Positions 1 through 10,223 of a stretch of DNA of 64,000 bases are shown piece after piece (position 1 is the stretch's first letter; the number at the start of each line of letters is the position of its first letter). The position numbers and the translations under genes were made by a program. Under the pieces are notes generated by a model, which was given only the letters and a program-made list of their open reading frames with translations, did not search any database and was not told the DNA's origin. The stretch lies in NCBI GenBank assembly GCA_012934845.2, contig WNNJ02002262.1, forward strand, positions 1-64,000, written 5' to 3'. This stretch comes from Pomphorhynchus laevis (taxonomy: Eukaryota > Acanthocephala > Palaeacanthocephala > Echinorhynchida > Pomphorhynchidae).

Positions 1-2215
1 CTTCATCAGTAGGGTCCAGATTTTAAGAGTGTTCAGAGATCCTCCACCACAGTTTAGAAGGGTTCATCACAAGGATGATTATTACAACACGACCTTCAAG
101 TCCACAGGCGATCACAAAAGTGATTCGGCAGTATATTATATAAATATTTTTTAAGCCTGCCCCCGGATCGCAGAGCGATGCGGCATTATAGTTGTTACTA
201 ATTAGTAAACGGGGGAAACGGACAAAACTGGGTATTGGAAACCATCACAGTCCATCATCAATCAAATCCCTAGACCGGTTTCTGCTTATTGAGCTTCATC
301 AGTAGGGTCCAGATTTTAAGAGTGTTCAGAGATCCTCCACCACAGTTTAGAAGGGTTCATCACAAGGATGATTATTACAACACGACCTTCAAGTCCACAG
401 GCGATCACAAAAGTGATTCGGCAGTATATTATATAAATATTTTTTTAAGCCTGCCCCCGGATCGCAGAGCGATGCGGCATTATAGTTGTTACTAATTAGT
501 AAACGGGGGAAACGGACAAAACTGGGTATTGGAAACCATCACAGTCCATCATCAATCAAATCCCTAGACCGGTTTCTGCTTATTGAGCTTCATCAGTAGG
601 GTCCAGATTTTAAGAGTGTTCAGAGATCCTCCACCACAGTTTAGAAGGGTTCATCACAAGGATGATTATTACAACACGACCTTCAAGTCCACAGGCGATC
701 ACAAAAGTGATTCGGCAGTATATTATATAAATATTTTTTTAAGCCTGCCCCCGGATCGCAGAGCGATGCGGCATTATAGTTGTTACTAATTAGTAAACGG
801 GGGAAACGGACAAAACTGGGTATTGGAAACCATCACAGTCCATCATCAATCAAATCCCTAGACCGGTTTCTGCTTATTGAGCTTCATCAGTAGGGTCCAG
901 ATTTTAAGAGTGTTCAGAGATCCTCCACCACAGTTTAGAAGGGTTCATCACAAGGATGATTATTACAACACGACCTTCAAGTCCACAGGCGATCACAAAA
1001 GTGATTCGGCAGTATATTATATAAATATTTTTTTAAGCCTGCCCCCGGATCGCAGAGCGATGCGGCATTATAGTTGTTACTAATTAGTAAACGGGGGAAA
1101 CGGACAAAACTGGGTATTGGAAACCATCACAGTCCATCATCAATCAAATCCCTAGACCGGTTTCTGCTTATTGAGCTTCATCAGTAGGGTCCAGATTTTA
1201 AGAGTGTTCAGAGATCCTCCACCACAGTTTAGAAGGGTTCATCACAAGGATGATTATTACAACACGACCTTCAAGTCCACAGGCGATCACAAAAGTGATT
1301 CGGCAGTATATTATATAAATATTTTTGTAAGCCTGCCCCCGGATCGCAGAGCGATGCGGCATTATAGTTGTTACTAATTAGTAAACGGGGGAAACGGACA
1401 AAACTGGGTATTGGAAACCATCACAGTCCATCATCAATCAAATCCCTAGACCGGTTTCTGCTTATTGAGCTTCATCAGTAGGGTCCAGATTTTAAGAGTG
1501 TTCAGAGATCCTCCACCACAGTTTAGAAGGGTTCATCACAAGGATGATTATTACAACACGACCTTCAAGTCCACAGGCGATCACAAAAGTGATTCGGCAG
1601 TATATTATATAAATATTTTTTTAAGCCTGCCCCCGGATCGCAGAGCGATGCGGCATTATAGTTGTTACTAATTAGTAAACGGGGGAAACGGACAAAACTG
1701 GGTATTGGAAACCATCACAGTCCATCATCAATCAAATCCCTAGACCGGTTTCTGCTTATTGAGCTTCATCAGTAGGGTCCAAATTTAAGAGTGTTCAGAG
1801 ATCCTCCACCACAGTTTAGAAGGGTTCATCACAAGGATGATTATTACAACACGACCTTCAAGTCCACAGGCGATCACAAAAGTGATTCGGCAGTATATTA
1901 TATAAATATTTTTTAAGCCTGCCCCCGGATCGCAGAGCGATGCGGCATTATAGTTGTTACTAATTAGTAAACGGGGGAAACGGACAAAACTGGGTATTGG
2001 AAACCATCACAGTCCATCATCAATCAAATCCCTAGACCGGTTTCTGCTTATTGAGCTTCATCAGTAGGGTCCAGATTTTAAGAGTGTTCAGAGATCCTCC
2101 ACCACAGTTTAGAAGGGTTCATCACAAGGATGATTATTACAACACGACCTTCAAGTCCACAGGCGATCACAAAAGTGATTCGGCAGTATATTATATAAAT
2201 ATTTTTTTAACCCTA
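1..2215 (-). repeat. 294-bp tandem array with hammerhead ribozymes (block 1)
   Basis: About 7.5 near-identical units with a 294-bp period run from the window edge to about 2215. Each unit carries a hammerhead ribozyme read on the minus strand, at 268-307, 562-601, 856-895, 1150-1189, 1444-1483, 1738-1777 and 2030-2069. The 68-codon open frames in each unit arise from the repeat and show no domain. Unit size, tandem layout and ribozyme content match what is known of animal retrozymes and of other satellites with hammerheads. The array continues beyond the window start, so its full size is unknown. Confidence 0.95.
268..307 (-). ncRNA. Type I hammerhead ribozyme (representative of block 1)
   Basis: Read on the minus strand the 40 nt give CCCUA, then the core CUGAUGA, a stem II of GCU/AGC with loop CAAUA, the core GAAA, a minimal helix III in ACCGGU, the cleavage triplet GUC, and UAGGG. 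CCCUA and UAGGG pair perfectly as helix I. All conserved core bases are present; an A-A pair closes stem II. ACCGGU is self-complementary, so helix III probably forms between two molecules, as described for the minimal hammerheads of Penelope-like elements. Predicted cleavage is after GUC. The same motif recurs every 294 bp. Confidence 0.9.
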
Positions 2216-2241
2216 CTTCATCAGTAGGGTCTTCATCTGGA
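2216..2241. other. Inversion junction between the two 294-bp array blocks
   Basis: Here the tandem array changes strand. A 14-bp inverted repeat (TTCATCAGTAGGGT / ACCCTACTGATGAA) with a 10-nt spacer lies across the junction, and both arms come from the hammerhead region of the unit. To the left, ribozymes are on the minus strand; to the right, on the plus strand. The two blocks therefore form a long head-to-head inverted repeat. It could be biological or a fold-back artefact of assembly. Confidence 0.85.
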
Positions 2242-3573
2242 CCCTACTGATGAAGCTCAATAAGCAGAAACCGGTCTAGGGATTTGATTGATGATGGACT
2301 GTGATGGTTTCCAATACCCAGTTTTGTCCGTTTCCCCCGTTTACTAATTAGTAACAACTATAATGCCGCATCGCTCTGCGATCCGGGGGCAGGCTTAAAA
2401 AATATTTATATAATATACTGCCGAATCACTTTTGTGATCGCCTGTGGACTTGAAGGTCGTGTTGTAATAATCATCCTTGTGATGAACCCTTCTAAACTGT
2501 GGTGGAGGATCTCTGAACACTCTTAAAATCTGGACCCTACTGATGAAGCTCAATAAGCAGAAACCGTTCCAGGGATTTGATTGATGATGGACTGTGATGG
2601 TTTTCAATACCCAGTTTTGTCCGTTTCCCCCGTTTACTAATTAGTAACAACTATAATGCCGCATCGCTCTGCGATCCGGGGGCAGGCTTAAAAAAAATAT
2701 TTATATAATATACTGCCGAATCACTTTTGTGATCGCCTGTGGACTTGAAGGTCGTGTTGTAATAATCATCCTTGTGATGAACCCTTCTAAACTGTGGTGG
2801 AGGATCTCTGAACACTCTTAAAATCTGGACCCTACTGATGAAGCTCAATAAGCAGAAACCGGTCTAGGGATTTGATTGATGATGGACTGTGATGGTTTCC
2901 AATACCCAGTTTTGTCCGTTTCCCCCGTTTACTAATTAGTAACAACTATAATGCCGCATCGCTCTGCGATCCGGGGGCAGGCTTAAAAAAAATATTTATA
3001 TAATATACTGCCGAATCACTTTTGTGATCGCCTGTGGACTTGAAGGTCGTGTTGTAATAATCATCCTTGTGATGAACCCTTCTAAACTGTGGTGGAGGAT
3101 CTCTGAACACTCTTAAAATCTGGACCCTACTGATGAAGCTCAATAAGCAGAAACCGGTCTAGGGATTTGATTGATGATGGACTGTGATGGTTTCCAATAC
3201 CCAGTTTTGTCCGTTTCCCCCGTTTACTAATTAGTAACAACTATAATGCCGCATCGCTCTGCGATCCGGGGGCAGGCTTAAAAAATATTTATATAATATA
3301 CTGCCGAATCACTTTTGTGATCGATTGTGGACTTGAAGGTCGTGTTGTAATAATCATCCTTGTGATGAACCCTTCTAAACTGTGGTGGAGGATCTCTGAA
3401 CACTCTTAAAATCTGGACCCTACTGATGAAGCTCAATAAGCAGAAACCGGTCTAGGGATTTGATTGATGATGGACTGTGATGGTTTCCAATACCCAGTTT
3501 TGTCCGTTTCCCCCGTTTACTAATTAGTAACAACTATAATGCCGCATCGCTCTGCGATCCGGGGGCAGGCTTA

Positions 3574-3575
<2 letters not shown>
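2242..3575 (+). repeat. 294-bp tandem array with hammerhead ribozymes (block 2, inverted)
   Basis: About 4.5 units of the same 294-bp repeat in the opposite orientation. Plus-strand ribozymes lie at 2242-2281, 2535-2574, 2830-2869, 3125-3164 and 3418-3457. The copy at 2535-2574 has substitutions that break the self-complementary helix III (CCGTTCCAGGG instead of CCGGTCTAGGG), while the others keep the full motif. The block runs directly into a TA microsatellite. Confidence 0.95.

Positions 3576-3646
<71 letters not shown>
3576..3646. repeat. (TA)n microsatellite
   Basis: About 35 uninterrupted TA dinucleotides terminate the 294-bp array. Confidence 0.95.
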
Positions 3647-3649
<3 letters not shown>

Positions 3650-3716
3650 CGTATGAGATCATGAAGATCGATTGAAATCGGTACTGGTGATCTTTTGATA
3701 GATGCTTATTTTATCT

Positions 3717-4345
3717 GCCCTGGGACACACAATGGTGTACTCGTAAATAAATCACTATGTTTTCCTAATGATGAGGCATAAACACCAGGCAGCAATCTAT
3801 ATATCCTCATCAGATCAAGAAATAGAACCGAATTATTCTCGCAATATTCAAAGTCGCTACGTATGCCCAGTCATCCTATGTGTGACGACAAACTTCAACA
3901 ACGGTATACGCGTTTCGCTCTAACGGAGCTCATCAGTACCGTGACTTTAATAATCATCCATAGGCACCTTAACACTCGCTTAAACAATGTCTAAAGCTCG
4001 AAAAATAGAACTACCCTTAATCTGAATCATCAGAGGTAATTTAGCATAAGCTCTGTGCATGGCAGTGACTATTAAAGTTTAACCATGCATCAGGCACTAA
4101 ATTCCTTTTAATAGAAATGCTGTTTTACAGGGACACTTTAAAGTGTACAAATATATATAATATAATTTGTTGTTACACCTGCCCTGGGACACACAATGGT
4201 GTACTCGTAAATAAATCACTATGTTTTCCTCATGATGAGGCATAAACACCAGGCAGCATTCTATATATCCTCATCAGATCAAGAAATAGAACCGAATTAT
4301 TCTCGCAATATTCAAAGTCGCTACGTATGCCCAGTCATCCTATAT
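3717..4345 (-). repeat. 465-bp direct repeat carrying a hammerhead ribozyme (1.35 copies)
   Basis: The 164-bp segment 3717-3880 recurs nearly identically at 4182-4345, so the repeat unit is about 465 bp with one complete copy and one partial. The complete unit contains a minus-strand hammerhead at 3901-3942. Direct terminal repeats around a non-coding, ribozyme-bearing body resemble a retrozyme or the terminal repeat of a Penelope-like element; no reverse transcriptase frame is present. It is unrelated in sequence to the 294-bp unit. Confidence 0.8.
3901..3942 (-). ncRNA. Type I hammerhead ribozyme in the 465-bp repeat
   Basis: On the minus strand: ACGGUA, core CUGAUGA, stem II GCUC/GAGC with loop CGUUA, core GAAA, minimal helix III in ACGCGU, cleavage triplet GUA, then UACCGU. 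ACGGUA and UACCGU form a perfect 6-bp helix I. Every core position is canonical, and ACGCGU is self-complementary, again favouring a dimeric form. Predicted cleavage is after GUA. Confidence 0.92.
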
Positions 4346-4895
4346 ATATATATGTATATATATATTAAACTAATATAAATCTGCATCCAATATGGATCCC
4401 AGGCGACGGTATTGAAACGAAACATATATATATATATTTTAAAATTTAGAATAATTTGTTTATAATCTATTTCGTAATTAAATGCTTTGCGTAGTCGATT
4501 TCAACTTGTATATTCTCTCAATTTTAATTCGTTTGAAATATTTTATTACATCTATTTTGCATATCGAATAGTTATTAAATTTTATTATTATGAAAATTAT
4601 ATTATTAATAATTATGTTTTGATATTATTGTCTTTTATAGCAATTACAAAATATCAATAAAATAAATAATTTATATTAAATATATAAATTATTACTCAAT
4701 AATTAAAGTAAGCGATCAATTTATAACAATAAAAATATAACTATATTGATGTAATTAATCTTACTGTTTTATTAATTTTATAATGTCTAACATTCCAACA
4801 TTATTTCTTGTAACATGCACATAATTTTACAATTAACATTAGATTTGACAGACTATGTCGAATTTTTATACTTCAGCTTCCAGTTTCAGCCATCT
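4346..4895. other. AT-rich non-coding stretch
   Basis: Short TA runs near 4340-4430, then AT-rich sequence without an open frame, splice-like exon or repeat that can be recognised. Confidence 0.7.
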
Positions 4896-5265
4896 TGTAA
4901 AATATCATAAGCTTCTAAAGTATCGTTTGTAGTACGCAGATACAAGAGTATCTTCTGTCATGGTTAATCTAGTTATTTATCGGTAACAGTGATTAACAGT
5001 GATAGTTGTCAGAACAATACATTTTTTTAAAAGAAACTCGAACTTGAAACACCCTGTAGTTATTGGTCAATCTAGTTATTGATCAATCTAGTTATTGATC
5101 AATCTAAAATATCATAAGCTTCTAAAGTATCGTTTGCAGTACGCAGATACAAGAGTATCTTCTGTCATGGTTAATCTAGTTATTTATCGGTAACAGTGAT
5201 TAACAGTGATAGTTGTCAGAACAATACATTTTTTTAAAAGAAACTCGAACTTGAAAGACCCTGTA
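4896..5265. repeat. Duplicated 160-bp segment with a mariner terminal end
   Basis: The segment from 4899 is repeated from 5106 (offset 207). Each copy ends with the same terminal inverted repeat as the mariner at 10037-12231 (AAAAGAAACTCGAACTTGAA and the ending CCCTG), followed by the TA target and the 16-bp satellite. These are solo mariner right ends copied together with flanking satellite. Confidence 0.8.
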
Positions 5266-6305
5266 GTTATTGATCAATCTAGTTATTGATCAATCTATTA
5301 TTTATCAATCTAGTTATTGATCGATCTAGTAATTGATCGGTCTAGTTATTAATCAATATAGTTATTGATCCATCTAGTTATTGATAGGTTTAATTATTGA
5401 TCGAATTAGCTATTGTTCGGTCTAGCTATTGATCGATCCAGTTGTTAATCGATATATTTATTAATCCATCTAGTTATTGATAGGTCCAGGTTTTGATTGA
5501 TCTAGTTATTGATCGATCTAGCTATTGATCCATCTTGTTATTGATGGATCTAGTTATTGATCAATCTAATTATTGATCGATTTAGTTAGTTATCGGTCTA
5601 GTTATTGATCGATCTAGTTTTTGATCAATATATTTATTGATCAATATAGTTATTGATCAATATAGTTATTGATCAATATAGTTTTTGATCGGTCTAGTTA
5701 TTGATCGATCTAGTTATTGATCGATCTAGTTATTGATCGATCTAGTTATTGATCGATCTAGTTATTGATCGATCTAGTTATTGATCGATCTAGTTATTGA
5801 ACGATCTAGTTATTGATCAGCAATAACTAGTTATTGATCGATAACAAGTTGATCAATAACAAGTTATTGATCAATATAGTTATTGATCAATCTAGTTATT
5901 GATCAATCTAGTTATTGATCAATATAGTTATTGATCCATCTAGTTATTGATAGGTCTAGTTATTGATCGAATTAGCTATTGTTCGATCTAGCTATTGATC
6001 GATCCAGTGTTTAATCGATATGGTTATTGATCCATCTAGTTATTGATAGGTCCAGGTTTTGATTGATCTAGTTATTGATCGATCTAGCTATTGATCCATC
6101 TTGTTATTGATATATCTAGTTATTGATCAATCTAGATATTGATCGATTTAGTTAGTTATCGGTCTAGTTATTGATCGATCTAGTTTTTGATCAATATAGT
6201 TATTGATCAATATAGTTATTGATCGGTTTTGTTATTGATCGATTTATTTATTGATCGATTTACTTATTGATCGATTTACTTATTGATCGATCTAGTCATA
6301 AATTA
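5060..6305. repeat. 16-bp satellite (left part)
   Basis: Tandem 16-mers of the type ATTGATCGATCTAGTT with many point variants (GATCAATC, GATCGGTC, AATATAG). The core holds the palindromes GATCGATC and CTAG. The array is interrupted by a LINE at 6306 and resumes at about 9990-10034 and again from 12234, so it was one array before the insertions. Confidence 0.93.
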
Positions 6306-6423
6306 ATCTATTTATTATTATTATTATAACATACAAGACAAAGCCTATATGGCTGTTCAGTCTGCTCACGAAAAAATAAAATAAAAAATTAAACAAAATG
6401 TAGAATTGATAGAGTTAAGAAAA

Positions 6424-9328
6424 TCAGGGATACGATAGCTTCTCCATATTATCGATCTGTTCCAGACATATTCGCAATCGCTTCTTAAATAAAGTCAGCG
6501 TTGTGGAGGCAACAACGTATTCAGGAAGACTATTCCACACGTTAACTACACGTCTTGACAATCTTGTGACAGGCGATAGTTTCCCAGTATGCTGTTTAAA
6601 AATTGTCATCGAATGATGTCGCCTGGATCTATTATTACGACACGCCATAATATTTCGAGGATATCCATCAAATTTGTGCAATAATTTCCACGTTGCAACC
6701 AAGTCGATAAACATTAACCTCACCTTCATGTCAAATATGCCAATCACTTTAAGTCTCTCACGATAAGGTAAATACTTACAGTCTGGACATAAACGGGTAA
6801 TACGGCGAAGAACTCCATCGACAGCATTCAGTTCAGTCCGTGTACATGGGAAGCAAGATGGAGAGCAATACTCAAGTATTGGTCTCAATAACGAGTTAAA
6901 CAGCACCCTGAACGACGATGGATTTATTTTCAGAAAGCAATTTTTGATAGTGTGCATCATTTTTCTAGCTTTGCCTAATTGAATGTTGTAATGATGTCGT
7001 GTCTTTAAAGATGAATCGATCAAAATACCAAGATCACGATGAGTCGAAACTATCTCAAGTTCTTTTACACCAATGAAGTAGGTATGACATCCTTTGCGTC
7101 CACGACCCAATCTCATATTCTTACACTTTTCCAGGTTTAATGATACTCCTGTAGTAAGACTCCATTTATACACTAAATCCAGGTCACGCTGCAATGACAA
7201 ACAGTCTCGTTCAGTCGAGATCACATTCCATAACTTCAAATCGTCAGCATAGGCTGTGTTGTACATTAAGCGATCTCAACAACTCGTTGATAAAAATGCA
7301 AAATAATAATGGCCCGAGAACCGTTCCTTGAGGTACACCACGTATAACACTGCGTTTAGATGAAAAAGCATTACCTACTCTTACACAAAATTGTCGACCA
7401 CTCAAGAAGTTCTCAATCCAACGAGTCAGATAGTAATCTACACTAATAGATTCGAGAATACTTATTAATTCAGCATGTAGAACGCGATCAAATGCCTTGG
7501 AGAAATCCAAATAGACGACATCGACAACCAATCCACATGAAATTGCGTCAGCCCATTGTTCACGAGCACATAAAGTATTCGTTAGACATGAGCGTCCATG
7601 CCGAAAACCGTGTTGAGAGTCGCTCAAATAGTTTATTGAACCCAATACATTTATTAATCTTTTGTGAACAATTCTCTCAAGTACCTTACTTACAGTAGAT
7701 GTTAAACTTATGGGCCTAAAATCACTAACATCGCAAGCATTTTTCGTTTTCGGAAGTGGTACCACAATCGCCGATTTCCAATCATTTGGAATTATCGACG
7801 TATTGAGAGAAACGTTGAATAATTTGGAAAGCGGATATGACAGGATACATTTCAAGAGCTTAAGGATATAAGTGGGGATATCGTCAGGACCAGCTGACAC
7901 GCATTTAGCTAACCTTGATAGCTCTATCTCAACTTCCTCCATCGTGATAATTATATATGGACTCTGACAGATTGATGAACCATTACAAATATTGACTTTA
8001 TAAGCATCATCCCTATTTAACGATAGTGCAAACACATCAGCGAACGCCTCAGAAATTTTCATAGGGTCTTCAACTAATTCGTTTCCGATATGAATGCGTC
8101 GGACACTAGAATTAGATACCCTTGATCGACAAACATAATTCCAAAATCGCTTGGGTGTGTGTCCTAAAGACATAGCAACATCATTCTCGTACAAGTATCT
8201 CTTTTTTGATTTTAAGCGATTGCATTTATTGCGTATTAGTTTGTACTCACTATATAAAGCATCACTCTTACTACAGAGACTCCACGCCTTATTTCTCAAC
8301 CTTATACAACGCTTTAGTTCGCTATCAAACCACGGAGGTTTATCAGACCTCTTACGCTTGGAAAATACACGCATGGGAGCAAATTCGTCTAGGACTTGAA
8401 TTACCTCACTTTTGATAGACTGCCACATGCTCTCCACATCACCATCATTACTTACAAAAGAAATCCTTTTAGCATATTCAATTATCTCATTATCTGGGAT
8501 AACTTTCCGTACTCGCTTCTCAACAATCTCTACACTGTCTGATCCGGTCGAATTAGTAGGAATCAGAAACTTGACTACCACATGATCGCTTGAACTAATT
8601 GGAGGTTCTTTGTCAATTGAAGAAATATCATATTCAAGTCTAGTAAACAGCAGGTCAATTTTCGAGGATGATTCTGCGGAGAAACGAGTATCAAAATGAA
8701 CATGTTGAATAAGCAACATTTCATCATACAATAAATTACATAACGACATAGTATATTTATCATAAGTTGCAATACTGGAGAGGGCGGAATTGTATGAATG
8801 CATGTTAAAATCACCAAAGATAAAAAATTTATGGCACTTGGGTATATTCTTAAGGAAATCAATAAGAGCGAACGATATTGCGCCCGGAGCACGATATACT
8901 ATACATAAAGTAATAATAGCACTCCCAGATTGCGTAATACTCAACTGTAGAGCCTCGGCAGAGCATGAATCATCAATGAATTTTACGGCTGAACTAACAA
9001 TCAAACTCACATGCACATAGAAGGCAACTCCACCACCACGTCCATGGGCTCGATCAGATCTATAAAGAGCGAATTCAGGTATGTGAACCATATCATCAGA
9101 TATGTCAGGATGAAACCAACTTTCACAAACTCCAAAGACATTGACATCATGACAACGTATCCAATACCTAATCTCATCCAACTTATTAACTGCGCTACGT
9201 GCATTTGTAAATGCAATTTTCATGGAAGACGAAACATCTCGACATGGACTAGCTGTTGCTAGTACGGTAATCAAAGATCCACACATGCTAGAGGATACCG
9301 ATCTATCTACAGTTCTAATGGTTTCCAA
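6424..9328 (-). pseudogene. LINE A ORF2: endonuclease-reverse transcriptase, one frameshift
   Basis: Two overlapping frames, 9328-7244 (694 codons) and 7266-6424 (280 codons), together make a full ORF2. The N-terminal part is an apurinic-type endonuclease: FTNARSAVNKLDEI, the catalytic-Glu block ESWFHP, GDFNMHS and the SSDHVV histidine block. The reverse transcriptase follows with FRPISLTSTVSKVLERI, the motif A aspartate in LDFSKAFDRV, RGVPQGTVLGPLLF, and motif C AYADDLKLW. The frame changes by one base just before YADD, around 7244-7266. The ORF2 start codon overlaps the ORF1 end by 22 bases, a common arrangement in this group. The C-terminal part (RILEYCSPSCFPC and beyond) is typical of CR1-like LINEs. 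Confidence 0.9.
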
Positions 9329-9985
9329 CGGACAAATGGCTTTCGACGAACAACTCGAAAATTTCTAATGCATAGATCTTTCTCGCCTAATAGTAAACGC
9401 TTGTGAAGCTCGTTCCTCGCATTTTTTAGTTTTGAACGATCGTCAAAAGATAGATCTCTCAAAATACGTATTGAGTTTTTTTCGAGACGATGAGCCCGAC
9501 TAAATATATAATTTGCATGAGTTGACGAATCTACAACAACCTTTAACAATCGCGGTATGTTTGAACTGTTTGTTCGCCTTCCCAGCCGGAACAAACTTCT
9601 AACCACAATCTCCTTAGCTATATCTTTATCGTTAGCATGGAATATTTTATTCAGAACTCCTCTTATCGCACTAACATCATCGTTTACTCGCTCCTGTGAC
9701 ACAGAAGAATTTGATTCAGATAGATTGGCGAAAAGAATGCACCTGTCCCTTGAAGCGCTTCGATTTTTCTTATACACTCTGTGAGAACTTTTGAACTTAG
9801 AAGACACAGAACTGGGTAACTTGTCCTGTGAAAGATTATCAGTAGGTTCATTGAGCTTAAGTGAATTCTCATGTACACGCACTGAGCTTGCCGTGATGCT
9901 GTTTTCAATCAACCGTTCTTCCAATGCCGATTTTGTTTTTCGCAAAATACGAACGTTGTTTCTAGGACTTACCGTTCTATCACGA
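9307..9985 (-). CDS. LINE A ORF1 protein (5' end truncated)
   Basis: An open frame upstream of ORF2. It resembles the ORF1 of CR1-like LINEs in helminths: the block RCILFANLSESNS, then LFRLGRR, PRLLKVVVDS, a central block with IRILRDLSFDDRSKLKNAR, and the basic end RNFRVVRRKPFVRWKP. These proteins bind nucleic acid and accompany the element RNA. The frame continues upstream to 10083, but those residues translate 16-bp satellite and the mariner terminal repeat, so they are not part of the LINE. The true start codon is lost. Confidence 0.75.
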
Positions 9986-10223
9986 TCAGTATACCGTCGA
10001 TCAGTATATTGATCAGTATAATTTTTGATCAATATACAGGGTCTTTCAAGTTCGAGTTTCTTTTTAAAATTTGAATTAAACACATTGTGAAAGAAAAATC
10101 ATATATTTTTTGTCGATGTAGTACACGTTCTATATTTTAAGGATGATAAACGATATCGTGTAAATGCCCACCGCGAGAACGCTTACAGACGTCAATCCTT
10201 TTGCCGAAATTTTCAATTGCATT

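Larger units (their letters stand above)
6306..9990 (-). mobile_element. LINE A: CR1/Jockey-group non-LTR retrotransposon, nearly intact
   Basis: A minus-strand LINE inserted in the 16-bp satellite. Its 3' end lies at about 6306 and carries a short TAA-type tail (TTATTATTATT on the plus strand at 6310-6325). It encodes an ORF1 (to 9307) and an ORF2 with apurinic-type endonuclease and reverse transcriptase. The start of ORF1 runs into satellite-derived sequence, so the 5' end is truncated near 9990. Only one frameshift is seen in ORF2, so insertion is recent. The trinucleotide tail and ORF layout fit the CR1/Jockey group; the exact clade is not settled. Confidence 0.9.

Noticed and set aside
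289-1671. Five identical 68-codon open frames
   Set aside because: They recur with the 294-bp satellite unit, overlap the ribozyme on the other strand, and have no domain; a by-product of the repeat.
1-3575. CRISPR-like array
   Set aside because: The whole 294-bp unit repeats with no unique spacers, and the sequence is eukaryotic.
7492-9262. Plus-strand open frames between 7492 and 9262
   Set aside because: Antisense shadows of the LINE A ORF2.
9986-10083. N-terminal extension of LINE A ORF1
   Set aside because: The residues translate 16-bp satellite and the mariner terminal repeat, so the apparent start is accidental.
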